DNA of 64,000 nt. It comes from Pampus argenteus. Taxonomy: Eukaryota; Chordata; Actinopteri; Scombriformes; Stromateidae. The stretch lies in NCBI GenBank assembly GCA_036937835.1, contig CM072880.1:2171501-2235500 (forward strand), in the 5' to 3' direction. Shown here one piece after another: positions 24,301 to 34,500 of this stretch. Made by a program: the position numbers and the translations under genes. The notes under the pieces were generated by a model that saw only the letters and a program-made list of their open reading frames with translations, was not told the DNA's origin and ran no database searches. The stretch's first letter is position 1. Every line of letters starts with the position of its first letter.

Positions 24301-27257
24301 CAGGGAAATCCCTTCATCATCACCGCTATACAGCCACGCTATTGGCTTGTCGACTGATGTGATGTGCGTGAGCTCTAGGTGATAGACTCGGCCGACGCAG
24401 TCTATTGTGGAGTCATCTCACAGCACAGGCTTAGGCTGAATAGTGAATGCCCTAAGTGAAAGGACACTGTATGTTCTCGTGCCCTTAAAAGGAGGGAGCT
24501 GATCCCTCATCACAGATTCCACATCCAGCCGCTGTGTGAGCGTGCATTTCAGCACCGCTGTCAGCGGGCACAACAGGCCGCGTTGTTGCAGAGGCCAAGA
24601 GTGGCAGAGCTGCTCCAAAAAGCAGCTACGCCCCGAATCTCAAGACTGCAACCTCCGTCCTTGAGAGGAATTACTGCATTGTCGATAAACAAAAGACCTG
24701 AGCTGAGCTAAGTGTGTTAACGCCTTTACCAGAGGTAATCAGTATGCAGAGCGCGCCGTTCCTCAAAGGTACTTTTCTCCAGAATGTCTTCACGAAACCC
24801 AACACAGGCTGAAATGAAAATCTTTTGTGTTTTCTTTGACGCTTGCTCTTGCGCCGCGTGTTAAACAATGTAAATGGCCAAAGCTTTTTTTTTCTTTTTT
24901 TTTCTGTCTCCTCTCGAGTGGTTTATTCTCGAGTCATCTCCCAGGGAACAAAATGCTGGTGATTTCCATATTTTAACTGCAATATGTAGTTTTCTCTCCA
25001 AGGCTCACCAAGTGTTGCTTACTCACCGAAAGCATATTGAAATAGATTGTGTGTTTTCTGTGTGCGACCATGCATGTGTGTGAGAATGATTTCTCAATGT
25101 ATTTTTTTTTTAATAGGATATTGCTGTTATCTTGCACTTTTCCTCCCTGTTGCCATAATGAAGAATTATAATGTTGCAAGAGGAGGAATACATCATGCAC
25201 GTCTATTCACAAGTCAAACACATATGTGTTATGTGAATAGCATTTTATTTTTGTCAGTGTTTCATTTACTATAAGAGTGCTCCTGAGTTTTGATTACAGG
25301 AACTAGTTGCAGACAACAAAGTACTACAAAGCTTTAAGACATTCATGGCCAATTCCTTCTGGCAATCAGTTGAAGTGTGTGTTGTACTTGTGTTGCCCAG
25401 ACTGAGGTCAATTACTGTTCACAAAATGCCAGTAAATAGTGAAAAAAATACTTTTCATAGCTTCTTGGGGGCTCAAGATGACGTCTTTAAATCATGTTTT
25501 GTCCGACTAAGAGTCTAAAACCCAAAAATTGAAATTGAAATGAAATTAAAAACAATATAAAGCAAAAACATTTCTGCTTGATAAATGACTAAAATGATAA
25601 AATCAGCATTATTTGAGGAGCTTAAACACAAAGCAGATGGATCATATGTTGCTCCAACATGCGTTTCTCTGACTGCAGGTCTGCAGCAGTGAAAACAGAG
25701 AAACCTCTTTGCAAGTTGGCTCAAACCCTAAAGCGTCATATTATCAGCTGTCTGGACAATGGTAATAATTAAATTAGCCCATTTATCAGATATCATATAC
25801 ACTACCTGCCCATGGTAAGTGTTTAGACGGCGACCTATTATCTGTTGTTTTGTCTCTGTATCAGCAGTAAAATAAGTGCTGACTCTCAGCTTTTAGGGTG
25901 TTTTACATTCCCTGAACAAACTTTTTATACACAGTCCCTCCAAGTTTAGTTCAGAATAAAGTCAAAGAAGTCAAAGAAGTATGCATGTGGATTTTACCAC
26001 CAAATAATAGATATAATTAGGTTATTTAAGTTTGTTCATTTGCATCTTTTGGTCTTGAAAAGAGGCTACAAGTCGTGAAATTCTGCATTTTTACCTTCAG
26101 AAGGTAAAAGTTTAAAGTGCTGCAAAATGTCCACATACAGTCTTTAATATAACGGAAACATCCGAATGAGAGATATTAGAAAATAACTGTTTGTTCTGGT
26201 ACGTATAATTGTGGGTCACATCCATTTTCCATCTGAAAAACTTTGTGGGAAAAGGAAGTGAAAGACTGACTGATGTGTTTAGGTGTGCACGGTCACGGTC
26301 AGCGACCGGGAAAAACTGCTCCGTCACATTAGTGTGTCAGTGAGTCGCTACGAACCACCGGGCGTCTTCTCATGCATGTGCCGTGTGCAGTGGGTCAGTA
26401 GTAGTAATGTAAACACTTAATGGAAGATTACTTGAGCTCTGAATATCAAAACTAGCAACCAGCTGGGTCATCGGTCAAGAATCGAGGCTGAAGCCAGTCG
26501 TTTCCTTCATAACACGTTCTCTGAGTGTCTTAGTGGAGAATTTAAAATAAGTTTAACGAGTTAAAATGCGTCATAGCCAATTAGATTCAGTCGTTATGGT
26601 TTCCACTTCCTCCACCCTCATCAGATCCACCTGTATTTGTATATTTGACCAGAATTGCTCACGTTTTTTGTGTTTTGTGTGCATTTGTTAAAGCAGTAAG
26701 TGAGTTACAGCATTTGTCAGGTCGGCTCGTATCTGTTTTTGTTTTCTTTTCTCTGCTTGTCACATTACACCATCTTATTACAGATCTCATTTAGAAATGT
26801 TCACTTGTAATTATGTTATCAAGATCTCATAGTCATTGTGCTGAGACCAAACAGGGCCTGTCTAATTTCTTGTTGCTTCATCATTATTAATGAAATAACA
26901 TGAGGGGTAATTTAATCGCAACCGTTTTTGCTCATTTGACCGAAGTGACAGCATGACACTTGCTATGAAAACTGTAGTCTATGCAATTTGAGCCCTAAAT
27001 AGTTGTTCTCGCCCAGTTGGAAACTGACCTTGTTTCTTCACACTTCTGCCTCTGTGTCTCTCTCACTTTATCTGTTCTCCTTGGTCGACTTCTCTCTGTT
27101 TCCTGATCTGCCTCCCCCTGTACCAGATAACTTCCCACAGATGGCTCATCAGAAGCGCTTCATCGAGCGGAAATACAGACAGGAGCTGAAGGAGATGAGA
27201 CGAGAGCGGGAGCGGCAGGAGAAGGAGACCGACGAGGCGGAGGAATGCAGGAAGTGA
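4501..27257 (+). CDS. drosha: drosha, 3' part of the gene (nine coding exons, spliced; 5' exons outside the window)
   Basis: Drosha is the catalytic subunit of the Microprocessor; with DGCR8 it crops pri-miRNA hairpins in the nucleus. The nine exons (listed separately) total 909 nt and join in consistent phase into 302 residues plus a stop. The translation aligns without gaps to the human DROSHA C terminus from my knowledge of the protein, from about residue 1073 to 1374. In order: a 15-residue segment after RIIIDa, RIIIDb with motifs HNQRMEFLGD and LADLLESFIAALY, the dsRBD, and a charged tail. The catalytic acids E1147, D1151, D1219 and E1222 (human numbering) are all present. All introns are GT-AG. 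Exons for the N-terminal RS/proline-rich part, central domain and RIIIDa are not found in 1-4500 and must lie upstream. It is convergent with cdh6. The very high identity and intact frame argue for a functional gene rather than a pseudogene. Confidence 0.97.
4546..7980 (+). other. drosha intron
   Basis: This intron of 3.4 kb begins with the weak donor gttggt. It contains a (TG)n run at 4675-4699, a (TA)n run at 6256-6280, and a stretch around 5840-5960 that is unusually free of simple sequence. No exon is visible. Confidence 0.7.
4675..4699. repeat. (TG)n microsatellite
   Basis: A 25-nt uninterrupted run in the drosha intron, 130 nt after the 45-nt exon. Confidence 0.9.
7981..8138 (+). CDS. 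drosha: drosha exon, first helices of RIIIDb
   Basis: The translation begins VQEPQTDRQLIETSPVLQKL and ends with RAFTLRTVGFNHLT, matching human DROSHA 1088-1139. The acceptor is tttgaccag and the donor is gtaagt. The length is 158 nt, leaving two bases (CT) that are completed by the next exon to give Leu. This is the N-terminal helical part of RIIIDb. Confidence 0.96.
8508..8600. repeat. polypurine minisatellite (GGGA/GA units)
   Basis: About 93 bp of pure A and G on the + strand, apart from its edges, built from alternating (GGGA)n and (GA)n blocks. The block gagggagggagggaaagaga is seen twice. Confidence 0.85.
9334..9394. repeat. inverted dinucleotide pair (GT)15 then (AC)10
   Basis: A 30-nt GT run (9334-9363) is followed after ten bases by a 21-nt AC run (9374-9394). 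The two are mutually complementary and could form a stem of up to about 20 bp. Confidence 0.85.
12933..13038 (+). CDS. drosha: drosha exon, RIIIDb signature motif
   Basis: It encodes GHNQRMEFLGDSIMQ followed by LVATEYLFIHFPDHHEGHLT. It carries the RNase III signature with the metal-binding E (human E1147, the residue changed in Wilms tumours as E1147K) and D1151. The acceptor is cacccttttcag and the donor gtaaga. The 106 nt plus two carried bases complete 36 codons. Confidence 0.97.
13869..13892. repeat. (GT)n microsatellite
   Basis: A 24-nt uninterrupted run in the drosha intron upstream of the 14279 exon. Confidence 0.9.
14279..14420 (+). CDS. drosha: drosha exon, RIIIDb second catalytic pair
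   Basis: It encodes LLRSSLVNNRTQAKVAEELG through KTKRPVALRTKTLADLLE and ends in the first base of a Ser codon. D1219 and E1222 (human numbering) in LADLLE are the second half of the RIIIDb active site, which cuts the 5' arm of the pri-miRNA. The only clear change from human in this exon is Y to F in GMQEFAITND. The donor is gtatgt. The upstream intron end carries mixed CA and TG runs. Confidence 0.97.
16215..16297 (+). CDS. drosha: drosha exon, end of RIIIDb
   Basis: With the carried T it reads SFIAALYIDKDLEFVHTFMN and then VCFFPRLK, the last helices of RIIIDb. The acceptor is ctgtctgtag and the donor gtgagc. The 83 nt close on phase 0. Confidence 0.97.
17745..17848 (+). CDS. drosha: drosha exon, RIIIDb to dsRBD junction
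   Basis: It encodes EFILNQDWNDPKSQLQQCCL and continues TLRTEGKEPDIPLY plus two bases of Lys, the start of the double-stranded RNA binding domain. The exon is 104 nt, so skipping would shift the frame. A TG run ends about 16 nt before the exon, and a CA run starts 10 nt after the exon end. Confidence 0.97.
17858..17877. repeat. (AC)n run beside a drosha donor site
   Basis: A 20-nt run begins 10 nt after the end of the 17745-17848 exon. A (TG)n run at 17716-17728 lies just before the same exon. Confidence 0.9.
20085..20177 (+). CDS. drosha: drosha exon, dsRBD beta strands
   Basis: It encodes (K)TLQTVGPSHARTYTVAVYFK then GERIGCGKGP, the beta-sheet part of the dsRBD. The acceptor is gttggaatttgcag and the donor gtgagt. 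The 93-nt exon has the same phase at both ends. Confidence 0.97.
21085..21131 (+). CDS. drosha: drosha exon (47 nt), last dsRBD helix
   Basis: It encodes (S)IQQAEMGAAMDALEK and the first base of Tyr, the C-terminal RNA-contacting helix of the dsRBD. The acceptor follows a long T tract (ttatgtaatctag) and the donor is gtgagt. A 24-nt CA repeat begins 33 nt downstream of the exon end. Confidence 0.96.
21164..21187. repeat. (CA)n run near a drosha donor site
   Basis: A 24-nt run starting 33 nt after the 21085-21131 exon. Confidence 0.9.
22655..22865 (+). repeat. possible interspersed-repeat relic
   Basis: The phrases TGTCAAATTGGGTTCTTGGA, GTGAAGTCAATCAGATGAAC and GGTTGTGGAGAAAATCAAAG followed by GGACGGACG resemble a repeat tail frequently met in fish genomes. 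This rests on memory alone. Confidence 0.3.
23156..23178. repeat. (TG)n microsatellite
   Basis: A 23-nt run in the last drosha intron. Confidence 0.9.
25430..25600 (+). repeat. probable relic of a common teleost interspersed repeat
   Basis: The order of AATAGTGAAAAA, CTCAAGATGACGTCTT, TTGTCCGACTAAGAGTC, TAAAACCCAAA and a following ATTTCTGCTTGATAAATGAC matches, from memory, a repeat seen many times in fish genomes. I do not assign a family name. Confidence 0.4.
27127..27257 (+). CDS. drosha: drosha terminal coding exon, C-terminal tail and stop
   Basis: It reads (Y)NFPQMAHQKRFIERKYRQEL, then a charged run ending ETDEAEECRK and a TGA stop at 27255-27257. The tail is arginine/glutamate-rich and slightly diverged from the human ending (EDIKK). 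The acceptor is cctgtaccag. The preceding intron, about 6 kb, is the largest drosha intron fully contained in the window. Confidence 0.97.
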
Positions 27258-27790
27258 CAGCACCTTTTTTTTTTTTTGTGAGGGCCCACGTCCACATTAA
27301 GGTGTCTTATCTGCAAATGTGGCAGCTGTCCAGGCAAGAAAACAGAGGTGTTTATGAGGCCGTGATAGTTTAAAATGGATAATGAACTGTTCTCTGTGTT
27401 CGATATGAACCTCGACCGGACGTAGTGTGAATTAGTTGAGTTGTTGTGACTCTTAAAACGAGAGATTTAGTGTTAAATTAGTTTTGTTTTTTTGTGCACA
27501 AATAAAAATTGTGACAGAAGGCAAACGGACTGATAAATGAAGCACGCTGCCGTCATGTTTTATGCTGTTTGGTTACTGTGGCCCTGTCAAAGGTGGCCTT
27601 ATGTTGTCTCTTTTTTTTTTATGTTGCTTAATTGTTAAATATTGAGTTGATGACTAACTTTTAAATCCAAAAATCGCTACTGACACATGCTAACGAGAGG
27701 AAAACAAGTTTTTAAATGGAAATGTGAAACGTTAAATAAACCATCCGAGTTAATGCTGTAAATAAAGTTTATTTGAGATGTTGTTGATGA
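27258..27790 (+). other. drosha: drosha 3' UTR (inferred)
   Basis: This is sequence after the stop codon with no further coding potential, rich in T runs. Candidate polyadenylation signals are AATAAA at 27501, 27735 and 27761. The last is followed by a GT-rich stretch (tgttgttgatg), which suits a downstream element. The end point is inferred; only cDNA would fix it. Confidence 0.55.
27761..27773. terminator. back-to-back poly(A) signals of opposite orientation
   Basis: The sequence aataaagtttatt contains AATAAA on + (27761-27766) and AATAAA on - (27768-27773), separated by one base. It lies between two convergent genes. It could serve the distal end of drosha and a very long 3' UTR of cdh6. 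Use on either strand is inference. Confidence 0.45.
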
Positions 27791-28117
27791 GTCAATAATC
27801 ATATTTATCAGTGTTGTGCTGTGAGGCCTAAACCAGAAAATGGCTTGAATCAATTACTTTCAGTCACTACATCGTAACCATCTGTCTCACATTTGCCACT
27901 CATCCTCTAATAATCAAAATGTGATTTTTTTTTTTTCTCCTCTTCTCTTTTTTTTAACCTTTTTTTCTAAATCTGATTGGCTGTCTAACTGATTTTAATT
28001 ATAGATTGTCTAATTAACAATTTCCTAAGCTCTGTAGCCTCTGGATCCAGCTATTTAACAACTGCCGTAATATAAATTACTATCTGACATGTAGAGTTGG
28101 AGTCTTTTATACTGAGA

Positions 28118-31084
28118 TTTATTGTAATATAGATAATACCTACATGCATGTGAGGATGATGCATCCGGTGCCGCCTATGGGAGGTTTCACATTTCAGATA
28201 AAAGTTATATTTTCTTCTTTAACCAGAGGAAGAAATGAGAAAATACATAAACCTTCCAGTTTAATGTAGAAATGTTTTAAAGAACAGAAAGTAGAGGCTG
28301 ATTTTTAAAGATATTTAATCGTGTCATATAAATATTCAGTACAAAATATTCACGTTTTACAAAGCAGATTGATGAATGGCCAACGATGTAGGGCCCCTTT
28401 ACACTACCACAACCTCTCAAAAATTAGTTTCTACATTGACAAAACTGCTCAATCACATTGTCACCAAGATAATATACCGTAGTAGAGGTGAGCGCCGAGG
28501 CCGACCGCGTCTACACATCAACAACCACAGATCTAACGTATCTGGAGAAAGAAGACATCAGTGTCACCATCTATTTGTCTCAACTTCAAAAAAATAAAAA
28601 ATAAAATAAATAAAAAATATCAACCGAGAGATGTTGCGGTACTTCACGTTACTGTTAGCTGAGCATGGCGCCAATGCTTGGAGGCAATTATACTCTCCAT
28701 AGGAAAACACAAGCACATCTTCGTAATGGCGATATGCTGACACTCTGTATGAAGACTGAAGAAGAAAAAAATAAAAAAAAATAGAAATGCTTTTGGTGAG
28801 TGCTGCTGTCATGTTGATTTCCATTTGAGACCTCACATTGTACCTCGAGGCAGAAAAGCAGTTTTTCTTAGAGTGAAGGGTTTTTAAACCCATTAAATGC
28901 TTATCATAGCAACATTGCCACAGTCTGAAATTGCCACTTACACAATAGGAGCTCCAGCAACAAGCTAATAAACAAAACAAGGAGGGCAAAGAAAGAAAGA
29001 AAAAAAACCAAAAAACGTATACAACAGCTGAGCATAAAGAAATGTTTCAACCGTTATATTATCAACTGGATTGTTTATTGTGCTGAAGTATCACTATGGG
29101 AAGTGTGCCGTTGTGTTTTGTTACCACTGTTTCAGATGTGTGATAAATGTCAGCCTCCTCACAGGTTGGCCTTTTCGCTAAAGTTGTTTTAGCTTCTTTT
29201 TTTTTCTTCTTCTTGATATCATTCAGCCATCCCTCTCCGTTTAGTCGTAGTTAAGGAGGGCGTAAAATAATTTGACCGTTTGATCATTCATCCTTCGTTT
29301 TTCTAAATCATATTTCGTAAGTAAACCCTTCTGTGTTCTTGCTGCAGGATAATGTTTTGACCTTCTCTCTCTGAGCCGAGGACACACCTCTGGGTTTAAG
29401 AACCTTATTCCACGTCACTCAAAGGTCAGGAGCAAAGGCTGCTCATCCCGCAGGAAATCAGGGTAAAGCCTCAACATTTGGACTGGATTCACGTTAAAAC
29501 ACTACAGTACGTGTAATGAAGGGTACAGTAATAGGAGGATTTAAAGGAAAATACTGGTGTTTTTTTGCTTTTTGGCACATTTGCATGAGTGAACTGCTAT
29601 GATACATTAATATACATTCGACAGAGCCCCAAAATCTCATTTTATGTAGATTTTTGGGTAGAAAATAAACGTATTTTAAAAAAACAAAAAAACGCTATAG
29701 GTACATTTAGACGGTCATTTAGGCTTATTTTTCTTTTCCTTGTGAGAAGAAGGACCTCAAAGCCAAGAGCATATAGGCCATTTTCCGTTGTGTATATTTG
29801 TTTTTATAATCTAAGGCAACTCTTTAGATATACATCATGGTCTTTTACACAGAAACATTATCAGGTGTAATTTTTCTGGGAAATCGAATCGAAATCTTCC
29901 TGCTTGGTGCAAATACTGTTGTTCTTCATTATTACCTGACCAAATTAAAACGAGCCACTTCGAAGAGGGAAATGAAATTGCACAATTAATTTTAATGACA
30001 ACTGTCCACTAGCTGTGTGTCATTTAATTAAATTCAATGCTGTAGTTTTAAGCTCAGCCTCATCTTCTGAGCACCTTGAGTTAATGTGAATTTAACTTAC
30101 TGATCTTTCAAGATGCTGCACAGTGTGAAACGTTTACATGTCTCTGAAGTGACGGAGAAATGTCAAGATGAGCAAAAAAGTCCAACAAGACCAGTATTTT
30201 CCCCTAACCGAGCCCGGTGCTACAGAAAATAACACTATCCTGTCTACTTGGTTCTGATGACATTCAACTCAATAAGGAAAATATTTGGTATTTGGGCTCA
30301 ACTAGCAAAAAAATGCTCAAAGCTGTGTGGAGATGAAAATCAGATACCGAAAAAAATGACAAAACGTTTTGTTGGCGGGTATATGCAGGTCCTTCACCAC
30401 AAGGTTTTATGAACATTAGCCAATTTGTCAACAATTCCTCTCACATCCAACCTGTAAAGAGATTTTTTCTCGTTAGAGAGGACAACGCCGAAATGTTCTG
30501 GCACTATCTTCAGCATAACTGTGGATCAAGTGGCTAAACGTTTGGATGATAGAAATCCCTAGAAAAACAAAACAACTGTACAGCGTATTGTATCATATTA
30601 CCGTACGTACACAAGCTAAGATAGAACTCACAATATGCAGCATGTTTTTGTCCCAGAAACACTGAAAAATACATAGGCATATCTGTTGGTTTACAAAACT
30701 GCTAGTTGAACGTGTCCATCACAGGCAGCTTTGGAAAAACAAACAAACAAACAAAAGAAAAAAATATCGGTATAGATATATTTGGGCCTCATGTACACCC
30801 CGTATACACACAAAAAAAGTCTTGACACAAAGTTTCTTTTCACTGTGCCCTCGCAAAAAACGCAACTAACACTGACTGGACACACAAAGCCTACGTCTGG
30901 TCACCAGAGAGACAACTGAATGGTGATCGATGGCGGTGAAAGAGCACTTGGACGAACAGCGTCCAGTGTTTCTCTGTCCTTTCGCCATTTTTCTTCGCCA
31001 CACATGCACCAGAACTGCCCTCAAAAAAGTTTAAAACGTGTGTTTTTTTTCGAACTCTATCCCCGTCTGTGTGCTAGGCTCTCG
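28118..31084 (-). other. cdh6: probable long 3' UTR of cdh6
   Basis: About 3 kb of AT-rich DNA follows the cdh6 stop codon on the - strand. It has no coding frame that resembles a gene and few simple repeats, in contrast to the introns. Candidate - strand AATAAA signals are at 29074-29079 and 28118-28123. Long 3' UTRs are usual for type II cadherins. The extent is inferred. Confidence 0.4.
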
Positions 31085-31587
31085 TTATGAATCCCTGTCG
31101 CTGTCGTCGCCCCCGTACATGTCCGCCAGTTTCTTAAAGCGGGGTCCCCACTCGCTCAGGTAGTTGTAGTCCTGTTCGCCCTCGGTGGTCGCCGACTCGA
31201 GTGAGCTGAGGGATTCTGCGACAGACCCGTTGCCCTCGTAGGCGTAGGTGGCCAGGGAGTCGTAAGGCGGCGCTGTGGGGTCGCTGTCGTTGTCCTGGAG
31301 CCTCTGGTTGATGAAGTCCCTCACGTCCCCGTTATTGTCCCGGGCCGGGGGGAGCACTGGCCGCCGGACCGGAGGGTAGAAGGTTTCTGGGACGATGTCC
31401 CTCCTCTGCTTGCTCTCCTCAATGGCCTCCGGGTTTCTCAGTGTGCCGATATCAAAAGCCTGAGTGTCCTCCTCTCCGCCCCCTTCGTCGTTGTAGCTGA
31501 CAACGTTGTCTCTGACATCCTCTTTGGAGATGATCAGAGGCTCCTTCTTCCTCTGCTTCCTCAGGGCAGCAAACAGCACCACGATCA
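31085..31587 (-). CDS. cdh6: cdh6 last coding exon: end of TM segment and cytoplasmic tail
   Basis: After the acceptor ctccttgtag it encodes (M)IVVLFAALRKQRKKEPLII, the acidic p120-binding stretch, and the beta-catenin region ending WGPRFKKLADMYGGDDSDRD-S and a TAA stop. The 503 nt (residues 632-797) is the largest exon. RDFINQRLQDNDSDPTAPPY is very close to human CDH6. Confidence 0.97.
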
Positions 31588-34500
31588 CTACAAGGAGAAC
31601 ACAAACAAAGAGAACAAATAACAAGAGTTTGGTGACTTTTGCCGCTGTTTCTTTTGCTCCCTCTCCTCGATCTGAAGGCCAGCGACTGTCCGGGGGGATT
31701 TGCTGTTGTGTGAGTGTTCACTGATGTTCTGGGACTTTGTCTGACTTTGTAGAACAAGCTCGGCTACAGTAGCACAAGGATCTATTATGTATTTCTGCCT
31801 CCTTGGGGCTGCTGCTGCTTAAGAACACAGCAAAGTAGGATGTGTACTAGAAACCAATGAACCATTATGTACCATTATGACATTTGGCGGATGGATATGA
31901 AGCTGACTGGCTTTTTGTGTGAAGCCAGACATCAGTACCTCTGTGTCGTTGATGGTACGTGGGCAGGTTATTTAAAAATAGAGATATGGAGCCTTTTTCA
32001 GTTTGTTGAAATTAAGCTGAAACATCTGTGTTGGACAGGTAGCGTTCCCTAAGCTAAACCAGCTGCAGCACCATCAGCTGTGGTCATCCACCCACAGGAA
32101 GAGATGAATCAAATTAAGCAGCGAAATATAAAAACTGGCTCTTGCTCGTTTCTCTTGCAGCCAGCACTTACTGAGCAGGATGATGACACAAAGCAAGATG
32201 GCCACCAAGGCTCCCGTGCTAAGCCCCGCCCTTGCCGTCAGCGCCTCCGCGTTGCACAGCTTCATGTTGCCCTCGCGGTCGCAGGTGCAAACTCTGACGG
32301 TCAGCGTGTTGGTGCTGCTTTGCATCGGGAACTCTCCGTCAGAAATGACCACAGGCACGTGGTAGATGCTCTTCTGTAGGCTGTTGTAGCTGTTCCTCCG
32401 TGTCAGGATCCAGGCTGTGTTGTCTGAACATAAAACAATATCCAGTTACTACCGGGCGCAGAAGTCGATAACCTCGGATGAATCTTTCAATTTGGTCTTT
32501 GAATGTGCTTAAAGTGCTGTTAGATGAAAAACTACAGAATAACAATGGATCACAACGTGTACAGTACATCGGTGGATGTTGAGTCTCACGTGAGCGAAGA
32601 TCTACGTGAATCTGATGACCACGAACACCAGCTGTATTACCTTTGTTATCACGCACGGAGAAGTTAGCCTTCCCAGCAGCATCCTGCGCAAGACTGAAGA
32701 AGAACTGATGACCTCTGAGTGGCTCGTCAAGATCTGTGGCGCTCACAGTTTGTATCCTCTGAAATAAGGAAAAGACAAAGTTCTCGCTAATCATCCAGAG
32801 CAACATGGTTGTACATGTTAACATGAGCTGCTTTGCTAAATTACGCAGCTGTACAGTATATTCAGGTTAAAGGAATCGTTTGGTCTCCGGGGAGTTCATA
32901 AAAACAAATAGTTAACGGCGAGCTGTCAAGTAATAACCTCCCAGTTTCCCAGACTTTAAACATTCAAAATGCCTTTAGGATGTAAACAAATACACAAACA
33001 TGCATCCAGCGCTAAACTCTAGTTGTCAGGATGGCTGCTGCAAAATATTTCATGTTATTTTTTACATGTATTGTGGATTTTTAATATAATTTCACCATGT
33101 TAAGGTCTATGGTTTTATTCTGGGACTAGAGTGACTCTTTGAGACACGTGACAGATTTATAAACTCGCTCTGTGCTAATTACATCCTGAACTGGAAGCAG
33201 ATACATAATCCTAACGGGGAGTCGAGACGAAGCCATGGTTACTGCTTTGTGTTCGGTCACACCAACCTGATTAGCCTTCGCGTTCTCACACACAAACGTC
33301 TCGTAATCGTTGGCGAATTTCGGAGCGTTGTCATTGACGTCCAGGACTCGGATGTAAACCGGCACGCGGCTGATCTGTCGCGGGTTGTCTGGGAAACACA
33401 AAGGTAGACATAGAGTTCACACTAATAATTATAGAGGAGTTAATTACACATTTTATAGGTGCGGTATATGAAGCCCCCCACCATTTGAACTTCTATGATA
33501 TGTGAGAGCCGCCAGCCAACACTGGATGAACTGGCTGCAGTCGCCTCTCTCTTTTCACTTCAACAAACAGCGTTTAGATCTTAGTATCAATCCCAAAAAT
33601 CCAATTTGTGTGTCAGAACGGGAGGAACAGAAACAGAAACGCCTGCTGCTGCACTTACTGAACTCTGAGGCGATGACGGAGATGTTGTGCCAGGCGTTCT
33701 CCTCTCTGTCCAACTCCCTGAGGGTGAACACTGACCCGTTGCCGGCATGGATGTTGAACACTCTGTCCATGTCTGTGCGCCGATCAATAGAGTACCTGCA
33801 AAAAAAAAAAAAGAAAAATATGGAGAGGAATTGAGTGCATTCACAGGCTGTGTGTGTGATGTGTTTTCCTGGGTACAGTCATGTTTACAGATCTTTTCGT
33901 GTTTCGTGTTTCGGTTAAACTTTCGCAGGGTTTCAGAAGGAGGTATTCAAAACATTTCTAATTTCAGTCGCTGCGACTTCGTCAAAACATTATCGATTTG
34001 TCATTATTTCCTTTCTTTGTTATCAGTTTGCCCTCAGCAAAAAGGCCAACAGTGTTGTCTAAATGAACCAAACTAAAGGACTCAATAAACAGCATTACAG
34101 TCATTATCAGTGTTGTCACTTGAAGGGTCTGTTAGACTGTTATATTATATAGTAGTTTCAGGGTTATGTGCCAACACTGATACAATGAAGCTGCTCAAAA
34201 CATTGAAAAACCTCAACAACCGAAAAATGTCTTGAGTAATCCACAGACCTCGATGTCAACAGGTTTTTATAGTGGCTGCTTCTTTATTAATAAGTACTTT
34301 CAGAGAAAACTGTTGACATCAAGGTCTGTGGATTATCCAGATTTACCGGGACATTGTTTCTAGAAGGCCAACAGTTTCATTTTTTTTTTAAAATGTCGTC
34401 TCCATGAAGTCATCTCCACTGGAGTGGCAGCAGAGAGTCTTATAGGCTTATATTTCAGAAAGAAAAAGCATAAAACATTTTTTTTAGGGATTTTTCGAGA

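Larger units (their letters stand above)
21132..27126 (+). other. drosha last intron (about 6 kb)
   Basis: The intron begins gtgagt and holds (CA)n at 21164-21187, (TG)n at 23156-23178, and two probable interspersed-repeat relics (22655-22865 and 25430-25600). The 147-codon frame at 23338-23781 shows no family resemblance. No exon is seen. Confidence 0.65.
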
